Part shown: piece by piece, positions 24,909-33,795 of the stretch
Layout of the letters: every line of letters starts with the position of its first letter
How positions within the stretch are numbered: position 1 is the first letter of the stretch
Origin: Pedobacter cryotolerans
GTDB lineage: Bacteria > Bacteroidota > Bacteroidia > Sphingobacteriales > Sphingobacteriaceae
Length of the DNA: 64,000 nt
Assembly: GCF_005116475.1 (NCBI RefSeq)
Contig: NZ_SWBO01000001.1
Coordinates: 62,001 to 126,000 of the forward strand
Direction: 5' to 3'
Program-made: the position numbers and the translations under genes
The notes under the pieces: generated by a model
The model's input: the letters and a program-made list of their open reading frames with translations, nothing else
Databases searched by the model: none
Told to the model about the DNA's origin: nothing

Positions 24909-26639
24909 ATGAGAAAAAATATAATTCTTCTGACTGCAATGATTTTGTTCGTCGGAACTTTAAAAGCCCAAAAAGCTGAAAATATACTCGCTGCGGTAGG
25001 TACACCGCCCAATCCAAAAGTACAGGTAAGTTGGAACAGGTACAATGATTATGCAGCCATCACAGATATCTGCAAAAGATTGGCTGCGGCTCATCCAAAT
25101 TTGGTTAAAATCGAATCGATGGGCAAATCATTTCAAGGTAAAGACCTTTGGGTAATGACAATTACCGATACCAAAGTAGGCAATGCCGATAAAAAGCCAG
25201 CGATGTATATCGATGGAAACATTCACTCGAACGAAATTCAGGGAAGTGAATTTGCCCTATACACTGCTTGGTATTTAGTAGAAATGTATGCTGCAGGCAA
25301 CCAATCTATTATGTCTTTACTGGCGGATAAAACTTTTTACATCGCACCAACCATTAATCCTGATGCGAGAGATAACTTTATTCACCAAGCAAACACCCCA
25401 AACTCCCCTCGTACTGGTTTAATTCCGATAGATAACGACAGAGATGGTGCAACCAACGAAGATGGTTTTGATGATTTAGATGGTGATGGACAAATTGTAA
25501 TGATGCGTCGTAAAAGTGCAACAGGTCGTTTTAAGGTTGATCCAACAGATAACCGTAGAATGATTATGGTAAGTGGCGAAGAAAAAGGCGAATATGAACT
25601 ATTAGGTTCTGAAGGATTAGATAACGATGGAGATGGTTTTGTAAACGAAGATGGTGAAGGCGCTTATGACCCGAACCGTGATTGGGGATGGAATTGGCAG
25701 CCAAATTACATTCAAAATGGCGCATACAAATATCCTTTTTCGTTACCAGAAAATAGGTCGATTGTTGATTTTGTAATGAAACACCCAAACATCGCGGCAG
25801 CACAATCTTACCATAACAATGGCGGTATGATTTTGCGTGGCCCAGGAGCAATTGAAGATGTTGATACCTACAATGCATTAGATATTAGAGTTTATGATGC
25901 ATTAGGTAAAAAAGGCGAAGAAATGTTGCCGGGTTACAGATATTTGGTAGTTTATAAAGATTTATACTCTGTTTTTGGTGGTGAGTTAGATTGGTTTTAC
26001 GGAGGCCGAGGAATTTATACTTTCTCTAACGAATTATGGACAGGCTATTCAATGTACAATAAAGCTAATGGCGAAGATAGTCAAGCACAGCTATATACTT
26101 TTGATAAGGATTTGTTGATGAAAGATGCCTTTGTAGATTGGCATACCTTTAAGCACCCAACTTATGGCGATGTTGAAATTGGAGGTTTTAAGAAAACTTA
26201 TACGCGTTTACATCCTGGATTTTTGTTAGAAAGTGATGCACACAGAAATATGGCTTTTAGTGTTTTTCATGCCTACAACACACCAAAGCTTACAGTTGGT
26301 GAAATCGAAGTAAAAGATTTGGGCAGCGGATTAAAACAAGTTACAGCGATTGTAAATAACGAGCGAATGATTCCAACGCATTCTAGTCAGGATGTGAAGA
26401 ATAACATTGAAATACCTGATATGATTTCTTTAACGGGTGGTGATGTAGTAGCTGGTATGATTGTTACCAACCGCGATATGAATTTTACGGAAGAGCAAAA
26501 ACTAGATCCAACCAATATTAGGGTTCAAAATATTGCAGGTAATTCATTTGTAACCGTTCGCTGGATTGTAAAAGGCGGCAGCAAATTTACCGTTAACGTA
26601 AATAGTAAAAAAGGCGGTTTAGCCAGTAAATCTAATTAG
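24909..26639 (+). CDS. Secreted M14 zinc carboxypeptidase
   Basis: This exported 576-aa metallopeptidase has the zinc ligands H106 and E109 (DGNIHSNEIQGSE) and H302 (QSYHNNGGM), substrate residues N256 and R257 (YDPNRDWGWNW) and the catalytic Glu375 (TFSNELWTGY). The signal peptide is MRKNIILLTAMILFVGTLKA. Asp-rich loops at ~176-194 and ~237-250 are probable calcium sites. The C-terminal ~110 residues look like a beta-sandwich. The gene follows its inactive paralogue by 13 nt, so they are co-expressed. The start at 24909 avoids overlap with the previous gene. Confidence 0.9.
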   Translation: MRKNIILLTAMILFVGTLKAQKAENILAAVGTPPNPKVQVSWNRYNDYAAITDICKRLAAAHPNLVKIESMGKSFQGKDLWVMTITDTKVGNADKKPAMYIDGNIHSNEIQGSEFALYTAWYLVEMYAAGNQSIMSLLADKTFYIAPTINPDARDNFIHQANTPNSPRTGLIPIDNDRDGATNEDGFDDLDGDGQIVMMRRKSATGRFKVDPTDNRRMIMVSGEEKGEYELLGSEGLDNDGDGFVNEDGEGAYDPNRDWGWNWQPNYIQNGAYKYPFSLPENRSIVDFVMKHPNIAAAQSYHNNGGMILRGPGAIEDVDTYNALDIRVYDALGKKGEEMLPGYRYLVVYKDLYSVFGGELDWFYGGRGIYTFSNELWTGYSMYNKANGEDSQAQLYTFDKDLLMKDAFVDWHTFKHPTYGDVEIGGFKKTYTRLHPGFLLESDAHRNMAFSVFHAYNTPKLTVGEIEVKDLGSGLKQVTAIVNNERMIPTHSSQDVKNNIEIPDMISLTGGDVVAGMIVTNRDMNFTEEQKLDPTNIRVQNIAGNSFVTVRWIVKGGSKFTVNVNSKKGGLASKSN

Positions 26640-26649
26640 TTAAAGAGTT

Positions 26650-26731
26650 GCGTCATTTCGATCCGCCGCGGCGGAGAGAAATCTGTTTGTTGTCTTGCAG
26701 ATTTCTCCTCGTTCCTCGTTCGAAATGACGG
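26650..26731. repeat. Dispersed palindromic repeat, family A
   Basis: Outer arms CGTCATTTCG (26651-26660) and CGAAATGACG (26721-26730), and inner arms AGAAATCT/AGATTTCT. The right 33 bases equal 24-56 of the window. Confidence 0.85.
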
Positions 26732-26742
26732 TTAAATAAATA

Positions 26743-29118
26743 ATGAAAATGAAAAAATATCTAATCTACCTTCTCTTTTTATCATCCATTGCTCAAGCGC
26801 AGCAACTGGCGCCATTGAGTGTTCAAAAAATAATGCGAGATCCGAAATGGATGGGCGTTGCGCCAACAAATTATCGTTGGTCTGCCGATAGCAAAACTGT
26901 TTTCTTTAGCTGGAACCCAGAAAATAAGGAGAAAGATCAATCTTATAAGGTAAGTGTTGCGAGTAACAAGCCAGAAATAACAGAAGACAATGCAGCTGAA
27001 AAGGCAGCTCCTATCAATTATATTTATAGTAGAGATAAAGCATTGGGATTATTCGAAAAAGGTGGAGATGTTTATCTCTACAACTTCAAATCGAAAAAAG
27101 AAACCCGCTTAACGAACACAGTTGATAGAGAAAATGGAGCTTACTTTTTATACAATAACGATGTAATTTACCAAAGAGGTGATAATTTATTTCAAGTTAA
27201 TTTACAAACCAGTGAAAATAAGCAGCTCACCAATTTCATTAAAGGTAAGCGCCTTGCATCATCAGAAAGAGCAACAACATCTACACAAGATGCTTGGCTT
27301 AAAGCTGATCAAACAGCGCTTTTTGATATCATTAAAAAGAAAAATCAAACTGGTGGTAGAGCTCAAGTTGCTGGTGGTAGGCGTTTTGGAGCAGTAGATG
27401 TGAACCAAAAAACCATTAAACCAATTTATCTCGAAGACAAGTTTTTGTCAGGTTTGGTGGCTAGTCCGGATGGTATGTATATTAGCTATCGACTTACTGC
27501 TCCAATAACTAATAACCACAACACCATTGTACCCAATTACGTAACGGCGTCTGGTTATACAGAAGATATTCCTGGGCGTGCTAAGGTTGGGGAGTTCTTA
27601 AATACCTCAGAAAGTTTTATTCTAAATACCGAAAAGGATAGTGTTTATTCGGTTAAAGTGGCGCAAATTCTAGGCATAAAAGATTTGCCAGATTATGTTA
27701 AAGATTACCCAAAACAATTGGAAGAACGTACCAAGAAAAACGAAGACCGCAAAGTAACTTTTGGCGCTCCAATTTGGAATGAAAATGGAACAACAGCCAT
27801 TATTACTGCCGATGCACAAGACAATAAAGATTTTTGGATTTTAAAGTTAGATGCTAAAACAGGCAGCGTTAGCGTTTTAGATCGCCAACGTGATGAAGCT
27901 TGGATTGGTGGCCCAGGCGTTGGTCGTGGCATCAACTGGATAGACAATAACCGTTTCTATTTCCAAAGCGAAGCAACTGGTTACTCACATTTGTATACAT
28001 TTAATGTTGCCAATGGCGAAAAGAAACAGTTGACTTCTGGTAATTGGGAAGTACAACGCCTACAGCTTTCTAAAGATAAAACTACCTTTTACATCAGTGG
28101 CAACAAAGAACACCCAGGAATTACCCATTTTTACAAACTAAGTGTCAACGGTGGCGATTTAGTTCAAATTACTTCCATGAAAGGCGGAAATGAAGTTACG
28201 CTTTCGCCTGACGAAAAATGGTTGGCTATCAACTACTCTTACATGGATAAGCCTTGGGAATTATACATTCAGCCAAATAAACCTGGCGCTAAAGCAGTAC
28301 AAATTACCAAATCTACAAGCGCCGAATTTGACAGCTACAAATGGCGCCAACCAGATTTAGTTTCTTTTAAAAATCGTTATGGCGATGATGTGTATGCTAG
28401 AGTTTATCCAGCTGCAAATCCGCACCCAAATAAACCTGCCGTTGTATTTGTGCATGGAGCTGGATATTTGCAAAACGTACATTTTTGGTGGAGCCAATAT
28501 TTTAGAGAATACATGTTTAACAATATGCTTGCCGACAACGGTTATACGGTAATTGATATCGATTATACCGCGAGTTCGGGTTATGGTCGTAACCACCGCA
28601 CAGGCATTTATCGCCACATGGGCGGAAAAGATTTAACAGACCAAGTTGATGGCGTGAAAATGTTGGCAGAGAAATATGGTGTTAATCCGAAAAATGTAGG
28701 CTTATATGGCGGCTCTTACGGCGGTTTCATTACGTTAATGGGCTTGTTTAATGCTTCAGAAACTTTTAGAGCTGGTGCGGCTTTACGTTCGGTTACAGAC
28801 TGGGCACATTACAACCATGGTTATACTTCTAATATTTTAAACGAGCCATTTAATGATCCAGAAGCGTACAAAAAAAGCTCACCGATATATTTTGCAGATA
28901 AGTTGAAAGGAGATTTAGTGATGTTGCATGGTATGGTTGATGTAAATGTTCACTTTCAGGATATTGTGCGTTTATCACAACGTTTTATAGAGTTGGGTAA
29001 AGACAATTGGGAATTGGCTGTTTATCCAGTAGAAGACCATGGTTTTGTAGAGCCAAGCAGCTGGACAGATGAGTACAAACGTATTTTTAAACTGTTTGAA
29101 ACAACGCTGAAGAAGTAA
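26743..29118 (+). CDS. DPP-IV-like prolyl oligopeptidase (S9), exported
   Basis: This 791-aa protein has a signal peptide ending SIAQAQ, an N-terminal beta-propeller (residues ~30-520; repeats with WSADSKTVFF, SPDGMYISYR, SPDEKWLAI) and a C-terminal alpha/beta-hydrolase domain. The catalytic Ser is in GLYGGSYGGFITL, the Asp is near LHGMVDVNVHFQD and the His is in PVEDHGFVEPSS. Family members release dipeptides or hydrolyse short peptides in the periplasm. Together with the M14 pair it makes a peptide-degradation region. Exact specificity is not visible. Confidence 0.9.
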   Translation: MKMKKYLIYLLFLSSIAQAQQLAPLSVQKIMRDPKWMGVAPTNYRWSADSKTVFFSWNPENKEKDQSYKVSVASNKPEITEDNAAEKAAPINYIYSRDKALGLFEKGGDVYLYNFKSKKETRLTNTVDRENGAYFLYNNDVIYQRGDNLFQVNLQTSENKQLTNFIKGKRLASSERATTSTQDAWLKADQTALFDIIKKKNQTGGRAQVAGGRRFGAVDVNQKTIKPIYLEDKFLSGLVASPDGMYISYRLTAPITNNHNTIVPNYVTASGYTEDIPGRAKVGEFLNTSESFILNTEKDSVYSVKVAQILGIKDLPDYVKDYPKQLEERTKKNEDRKVTFGAPIWNENGTTAIITADAQDNKDFWILKLDAKTGSVSVLDRQRDEAWIGGPGVGRGINWIDNNRFYFQSEATGYSHLYTFNVANGEKKQLTSGNWEVQRLQLSKDKTTFYISGNKEHPGITHFYKLSVNGGDLVQITSMKGGNEVTLSPDEKWLAINYSYMDKPWELYIQPNKPGAKAVQITKSTSAEFDSYKWRQPDLVSFKNRYGDDVYARVYPAANPHPNKPAVVFVHGAGYLQNVHFWWSQYFREYMFNNMLADNGYTVIDIDYTASSGYGRNHRTGIYRHMGGKDLTDQVDGVKMLAEKYGVNPKNVGLYGGSYGGFITLMGLFNASETFRAGAALRSVTDWAHYNHGYTSNILNEPFNDPEAYKKSSPIYFADKLKGDLVMLHGMVDVNVHFQDIVRLSQRFIELGKDNWELAVYPVEDHGFVEPSSWTDEYKRIFKLFETTLKK

Positions 29119-29161
29119 TTCAGTTATCAGTTGGCAATTTTCAATTTCAATAAATTTCAAT

Positions 29162-29194
29162 AAACCTCGTAGGTTTTAAAAACCTACGAGGTTT
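29162..29194. terminator. Long palindrome after the S9 peptidase gene
   Basis: AAACCTCGTAGGTTTT (29162-29177) and AAAACCTACGAGGTTT (29179-29194) form a 16-bp perfect stem with almost no loop. There is no T-run, so it may be a repeat or a transcript-end stabiliser rather than a classical terminator. Confidence 0.55.
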
Positions 29195-29239
29195 GATGTT
29201 AAAACACATTCTATGGCAATCTAATATAAATGGATTGAT

Positions 29240-29455
29240 TTGAAAAAGATTGGTAGTGCTTTTGGCTAAACCCGCCCCGCCCCCGCTTCTGCCGATGAAA
29301 AATCGGCATCTCGCTAAGGTCGGGTTTACATATCACAGCAATTGGTTCTTGGGCATTTTGCAACCGATCATAGTGCTTCAAAACGCTAAAATATAAACCC
29401 TATTGAAACGAATGCCGATTTTTCATCGGCAGTAGTGAAAAGAGGGGCTGCAAAT
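29240..29455. repeat. Long structured intergenic element, family E, copy 2
   Basis: Arms 29289-29309 and 29412-29432 are perfect 21-bp inverted repeats; each arm also folds on itself (TGCCGAT..ATCGGCA). The core TTCTTGGGCATTTTGCAACC plus GATCATAG (29346-29373) matches copy 1, but the arm sequences differ wholly. Borders are CCCCGC on the left and AGAGGGGCTGC on the right. The remaining gap to 29590 shows nothing else. Confidence 0.65.
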
Positions 29456-29599
29456 GCTATTGTTTCATAACATTGTTTTCCAAAGCTTAATCAAAATGCA
29501 AATTTCCTTAAAATAGACAAAAACTAATCATATTTTTGGAAGTATAGCTTTTGTCTATAACACTATAAAGATTAAGTATAAGCAATAAGTTTATCTGCA

Positions 29600-29630
29600 T
29601 TGCTTTTGGCTTTAAATAACCTTACCTTTG
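29600..29630 (+). promoter_or_regulatory. Bacteroidetes-type promoter for the peroxiredoxin operon
   Basis: TTG (29600-29602), a 20-nt spacer and TACCTTTG (29623-29630) match the consensus. The ATG is 25 nt downstream. Confidence 0.65.
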
Positions 29631-29655
29631 CGGCACGAAATAAAAAATAATAATT

Positions 29656-30288
29656 ATGGCATTTGTAGGTAAAAAATTCCCAAGCGTTAGTATTGATGCA
29701 ATGTCCGAAATGGGCGATGATTTGAAGATCAATATATTTGAAGAAGCAACAAGTAAAAACAAAAAAGTATTGTTATTCTGGTATCCAAAAGATTTCACTT
29801 TTGTTTGCCCAACAGAATTACATGCATTTCAAGCTGCTTTGCCTGATTTTGAAAAAAGAAATACAATTGTTATCGGTGCATCTTGCGATACAAACGAAGT
29901 TCACTTTGCTTGGTTAAATACTGCAAAAGATAATGGCGGTATAGAAGGCGTTACTTATCCTTTGTTAGCTGATACACACAGACATTTATCAACAATCTTA
30001 GATATTTTAGATCAAGAAGTTGCTTATGATGAAGATGGAGCAGAATCATTTACTGGTTCTAATGTTTCTTACCGTGCAACTTATTTAATTGACGAAACTG
30101 GTAAAGTTTTCCACGAAAGTGTAAACGATATGCCATTAGGTCGTAACGTAAAAGAATATTTGCGTTTAATTGATGCTTATGCTCACGTTCAGAAACATGG
30201 TGAGGTTTGTCCGGCAAACTGGGAAGAAGGAAAAGAAGCAATGAATGCAAACAGAACAGGTGTTGCTGAATATTTAAGCGCTAACTAA
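29656..30288 (+). CDS. Typical 2-Cys peroxiredoxin (AhpC-like)
   Basis: It reduces H2O2 and organic peroxides. The peroxidatic Cys is C51 in DFTFVCPTELHAFQ, and the resolving Cys is C185 in GEVCPANWEEGKEAM. The 210-aa length fits the typical 2-Cys class. It leads an operon with a thioredoxin 8 nt downstream, which probably recycles it, since no AhpF is nearby. The promoter at 29600-29630 is strong by consensus. Confidence 0.93.
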   Translation: MAFVGKKFPSVSIDAMSEMGDDLKINIFEEATSKNKKVLLFWYPKDFTFVCPTELHAFQAALPDFEKRNTIVIGASCDTNEVHFAWLNTAKDNGGIEGVTYPLLADTHRHLSTILDILDQEVAYDEDGAESFTGSNVSYRATYLIDETGKVFHESVNDMPLGRNVKEYLRLIDAYAHVQKHGEVCPANWEEGKEAMNANRTGVAEYLSAN

Positions 30289-30296
30289 TTAAAATT

Positions 30297-30611
30297 ATGT
30301 TTTTAGAATTAACTGAAGATAATTTGCAACAATATCTTACCGATAACAAAAAGGTGATGGTACAATATGCTGCATCGTGGTGTGGTAACTGCAGAATTAT
30401 GAAGCCAAAGTTTAAAAAAATGGCTGCTGAGAATGAAGATGTTGCCTTTTTAATTGTTGATGCAGAAAAATATCCGAACTCAAGAAAGTTTGCCAACGTT
30501 GATAATTTGCCAACTTTTGCAGCTTTTGAAGCGGGTGCTTTGGTAGATCAAGTGCAAACCAACAAGGTTGAAGGATTGACAGAATTGTTTACTAAAATTA
30601 GCCAGAACTAA
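30297..30611 (+). CDS. Thioredoxin-family protein (CGNC)
   Basis: This 104-aa single-domain cytoplasmic thioredoxin fold has active site WCGNC (C29, C32) in place of the usual WCGPC. The cis-Pro region is DNLPTFAAFEAG. The CGNC variant and the position between a peroxiredoxin and a small conserved protein suggest it is a dedicated reductant for that peroxiredoxin. The start follows the peroxiredoxin stop by 8 nt. Confidence 0.9.
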   Translation: MFLELTEDNLQQYLTDNKKVMVQYAASWCGNCRIMKPKFKKMAAENEDVAFLIVDAEKYPNSRKFANVDNLPTFAAFEAGALVDQVQTNKVEGLTELFTKISQN

Positions 30612-30612
30612 G

Positions 30613-30861
30613 ATGAAAATTCCAGTAATTAGACAGTTTTTTCAAAATAGCACGCCTGAGCAATTGGAATCTACTTTAGAAGTGCTAGAGGCTTTTTGTG
30701 AATTTAGAGGTGTAAATGAGGCCGAAATAGATGTGGCGGGCGAATTAATTACCAATATTTGCGGAGCTTTAGAAGTTCATCAAATGGTAAAAGATGGCAC
30801 TGCAGAAAAAGACGCCTTAAATGCTTTCGGACAAAAAGTAATGGGTTCGATAGATCGATAA
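30613..30861 (+). CDS. Small conserved protein, DUF6952-like
   Basis: This 82-aa protein begins MKIPVIRQFFQNSTPEQLES and is helical and acidic, with one pair of cysteines far apart (AFCEFRG, NICGALEV). It is the third gene of the peroxiredoxin-thioredoxin operon, 1 nt after the thioredoxin stop. It resembles the DUF6952 proteins found in this setting in other Bacteroidetes, from memory. The function is unknown; a part in thiol peroxide defence is inferred from linkage. Confidence 0.7.
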   Translation: MKIPVIRQFFQNSTPEQLESTLEVLEAFCEFRGVNEAEIDVAGELITNICGALEVHQMVKDGTAEKDALNAFGQKVMGSIDR

Positions 30862-30886
30862 TCAAAATCATCAATATATAGTTTAA

Positions 30887-30914
30887 AAGCCACGAGAAAT
30901 CGTGGCTTTTTTTG
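30887..30914 (+). terminator. Rho-independent terminator of the peroxiredoxin operon
   Basis: AAGCCACGA and TCGTGGCTT pair around GAAA and run into TTTTTTT. Confidence 0.9.
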
Positions 30915-30924
30915 TAGTATAGGT

Positions 30925-31011
30925 CGTCATTGCCAGCTTGACTGGCAATCTTAATAAGGTGGAAGGGTAAATGTGTATCGCATTACGATTCCCGTTTTCA
31001 CGGGAATGACG
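30925..31011. repeat. MITE-like double-hairpin repeat, family B, copy 2
   Basis: It begins CGTCATTGCCAGCTTGACTG, contains GCATTACGATT, and ends CCCGTTTTCACGGGAATGACG. The terminal CGTCATT/AATGACG ends are inverted. Confidence 0.8.
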
Positions 31012-31019
31012 AAATTTAA

Positions 31020-31469
31020 TTACCTCTCCAACACCATCTCAATATGCGGAATACCATCCTCTAAAAACTCATCGCCTTCGGCTACAAAGCCAAAACCTTC
31101 ATAAAACTTTTTAAGGTAGAGCTGTGCGCCAATTCTAATTTTATTTGTGTGATAAGTTGCTAAAGTTTGTTCGATGCTTTTCTCTAACAAAGTAATGCCA
31201 ATACCTAAGCCTCTGTAAAAAGGCGAAGTAATTACGCGACCTATACTTGCTTCTTCAAATGAAATACCTGCTGGAACTAAACGAGTATAAGCAACTAAAT
31301 TATCGTTATGCCAAGCCATTAAATGTGTAGATTTTAAATCTTTGCCATCAATATCTTGGTAAACACAGTTTTGCTCAACCACGAAGACTTCGCTGCGCAG
31401 TTGTAGCACACTGTAAAGCTCGGCGGGAGTTAATTCATTAAAAGACTTATAAATCCAATTTAGTAGCAT
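31020..31469 (-). CDS. GNAT N-acetyltransferase, ElaA-like
   Basis: This 149-aa protein has the ElaA start WIYKSFNELTPAELYSVLQLRSEVFVVEQNCVYQDIDGKD and the acetyl-CoA loop IGRVITSPFYRGLGIGITLLEKSI. ElaA-type GNATs acetylate an unknown small molecule or protein. It lies 28 nt after the PepSY gene on the same strand and could be its downstream partner, though functional linkage is not evident. Confidence 0.88.
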   Translation of the reverse strand: MLLNWIYKSFNELTPAELYSVLQLRSEVFVVEQNCVYQDIDGKDLKSTHLMAWHNDNLVAYTRLVPAGISFEEASIGRVITSPFYRGLGIGITLLEKSIEQTLATYHTNKIRIGAQLYLKKFYEGFGFVAEGDEFLEDGIPHIEMVLER

Positions 31470-31497
31470 TTTATTTTAATATAGAACCGATGGTAAA

Positions 31498-32130
31498 TTA
31501 AGGAACAAAAATAACATAAATCAAATAGCAAATGATCAATCCGATTACGCCACTAACCAAACCAGCTACTCTTCTCTTTTTCATGAAAAGCAACAAAATT
31601 AATCCGCTTAGCGAAACAAGGATTAAAAATATGGCCGAAATATCAATAACCCAAGCCCAGCCTGAGCCCGAATCGCGACCTTTGTGCAAATCATTCATCA
31701 CGGCAACGGCACCCATTTTAATTTCTGAAGCTTCATAAGCGCCATTCGCTCTGTCAATAAATACATCAAAACCGTAGGCAGGTCCTTTTAACGATACGCT
31801 AATTTCGGTCTCATCAATTCTAATCTCGCTTACAAATCCTTTAGCACTATGCTTCTTCCTAAAAAATTCTACAATTTCTAGTTTAGCAACCTTGTTTGTA
31901 TCTGGATTATTTACCCAATTGATATTTAGTTTGCCATTATATTTTGTTTCTATCTGTTTATCGCCGCCAAACCAAGTAGGATGATTTAAAGTTAAGCCGG
32001 TAACAGAAAAAAACAACACAATAGCAAAACTTACCATTGATAAATAGATGTGCAACCAACGAGAAAGTTTGGCCACTTCTTTTTTAGGATTATTCGCTTT
32101 TACAGGTTTTTTATTAGCAATCACAGTCAT
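31498..32130 (-). CDS. PepSY-type membrane protein
   Basis: This 210-aa protein has an N-terminal membrane helix LHIYLSMVSFAIVLFFSVTGLTLNHPTWF, a periplasmic PepSY-like segment, and two more helices near the C-terminus (WAWVIDISAIFLILVSLSGLILLLFM, VAGLVSGVIGLIICYLIYVIF). HKG(R)DSGSG between them resembles PepSY-associated transmembrane electron carriers, and histidines at the membrane edge may hold heme. It directly abuts the ApbE/DUF2271 gene. Confidence 0.82.
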   Translation of the reverse strand: MTVIANKKPVKANNPKKEVAKLSRWLHIYLSMVSFAIVLFFSVTGLTLNHPTWFGGDKQIETKYNGKLNINWVNNPDTNKVAKLEIVEFFRKKHSAKGFVSEIRIDETEISVSLKGPAYGFDVFIDRANGAYEASEIKMGAVAVMNDLHKGRDSGSGWAWVIDISAIFLILVSLSGLILLLFMKKRRVAGLVSGVIGLIICYLIYVIFVP

Positions 32131-33645
32131 CTACTTTTTACGAAAATCGAATGTTACGTTTGAGATTTCTACATTGCCTTTATTGGATACTTTTTTAGTA
32201 GCCTTTTTTAACTCCATTGTTTGGCGCAAAATTTCATCAGTACCATGTTCTTTAGAAGTTTCTATATTGATGGTATAATTACCTTGCGGTACAAATTCTC
32301 CATTATCGGTTTTACCATCCCATTTAACGGTATACTTACCCGGATTACGAGTTGCCCCTGTAACCGAAGCATAATTTTTATTATCGGCTTTAAATTTTAC
32401 GCTATTAATTTTGTACCAATTCCTTAAATCGGGTACCCATCTAGCTTTATTAAACCACAAAGCTAAATTTCTAACCGCTTCCTTTTTATCATTTTCTACC
32501 CAAATTGCAGTAAATGGGCGGTGACTATTACCTGCAATTTTATTAAATTCAAAATTAATGGTTAATTCATATTTAGGATCCCAAGCTTTTTCTGATCCAA
32601 CCATAATTGCCTGAACATTGTTTTTTTCTTCTTTTTTAGAACGATCTACAAATAAGTTCCAATTTTTACTTTCCACCATTTTACCACCTTTGGTAACTAC
32701 CAAATATGCAACGCCTTCAATTGTTGCTGCTAAATTTTGTGCTTCGCTTAAAGAAAGCACATTAAATGCAGTTGCCAAAGCGCCCGCATCAGTAGCATTA
32801 TTGGCAATTACGGTTGCACTAATTACACCAACTACAGGTTTTGCAGTACGTGGATCTATAATATGAGCATACCACTCTTTGCCGATCTGGTTACCTCTTC
32901 TATAATTTCCACTTGTGGCAATTGCTTTATTGCTCACCAAAAGCTGTGCTAAAGGAGTGTTGTTTTCTGCGTTGGCTAAAGGGTTTGTAACATTTACAGC
33001 ATCCAATACATCACCTTTAATTACCAAATCTCCTCCAATATTTACCACAGCCGAAGTAATATCTGCTGATTTTAAAGCCGCATCACAAGCTAAATTAATG
33101 ATATAGCTTTTCGCAAATGTATTCATTACCAAAGGCACGTTTGTTAGTCTAGTTGCTGTTAAATTTTTCTTATCTAATTGATAATGTTTCTGTTGCATTA
33201 AACTAACTGCTGTTAGTAATTGGGCTTTTGATGGTAAAACATTTTTGCTGGCTGCGGCAGTCCATAATTGGTTTGCAACTGCTGCTGATGCGTTTAAAGC
33301 TCCACTGGTTCGTTTTTTCCAATCATCAAAAAGGCTTAGCATATTAAATAATTCTGCTGAAACTTTTACCGGCTTGTTCAATTCATGTCTCATCCAGTTA
33401 TTAAATTCGCTATTTTGATCGTAGGCACTCAATACGGCTGATAATCTATCAATTTCTTTCAAGGCAGCCTTTTCCGCATTTTCAGCATCGGCTTCAGTGG
33501 TAGCTGTAAATTTAAACTCTAATGATGTACCTAATACATTTTCGTAATTAGCAACATAAAGCTGCGCTTTTGTAGGTTTTGGCTTGTCAGTTTTAGGTGC
33601 AAAAGAAAGCAGCACAATCGTTGCTAAAGAGGCAAAAATTTTCAT
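32131..33645 (-). CDS. ApbE flavin transferase fused to DUF2271
   Basis: This exported ~504-aa protein has a signal peptide (MKIFASLATIVLLSFA). Residues ~30-340 resemble ApbE, which attaches FMN to Thr/Ser of partner proteins, with AYDQNSEFNNW, MNTFAKSYIINLACD, VVNIGGDLVIKG and NATDAGALATAFNVL. Residues ~365-500 match DUF2271 (ELTINFEFNKIAGNSHRPFTAIW, WDGKTDNGEFVPQG). The start at 33645 gives a clean signal peptide. The stop abuts the PepSY gene. The fusion suggests a periplasmic flavin-based electron-transfer unit; the acceptor protein is unknown. Confidence 0.85.
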   Translation of the reverse strand: MKIFASLATIVLLSFAPKTDKPKPTKAQLYVANYENVLGTSLEFKFTATTEADAENAEKAALKEIDRLSAVLSAYDQNSEFNNWMRHELNKPVKVSAELFNMLSLFDDWKKRTSGALNASAAVANQLWTAAASKNVLPSKAQLLTAVSLMQQKHYQLDKKNLTATRLTNVPLVMNTFAKSYIINLACDAALKSADITSAVVNIGGDLVIKGDVLDAVNVTNPLANAENNTPLAQLLVSNKAIATSGNYRRGNQIGKEWYAHIIDPRTAKPVVGVISATVIANNATDAGALATAFNVLSLSEAQNLAATIEGVAYLVVTKGGKMVESKNWNLFVDRSKKEEKNNVQAIMVGSEKAWDPKYELTINFEFNKIAGNSHRPFTAIWVENDKKEAVRNLALWFNKARWVPDLRNWYKINSVKFKADNKNYASVTGATRNPGKYTVKWDGKTDNGEFVPQGNYTINIETSKEHGTDEILRQTMELKKATKKVSNKGNVEISNVTFDFRKK

Positions 33646-33795
33646 GGTAGTTTTATGGTTTAAGCAAAAGTAAAATCTAATTTGTATTCTCAATCTGTTT
33701 GTGACTATTTTTTTTACCAAATGGTTTAATGGCAGCAAGTAAACGCAATATTTTAATTTTTAGAAAATGAAAGTCTTGTGTGAATGGCGGCTTTC

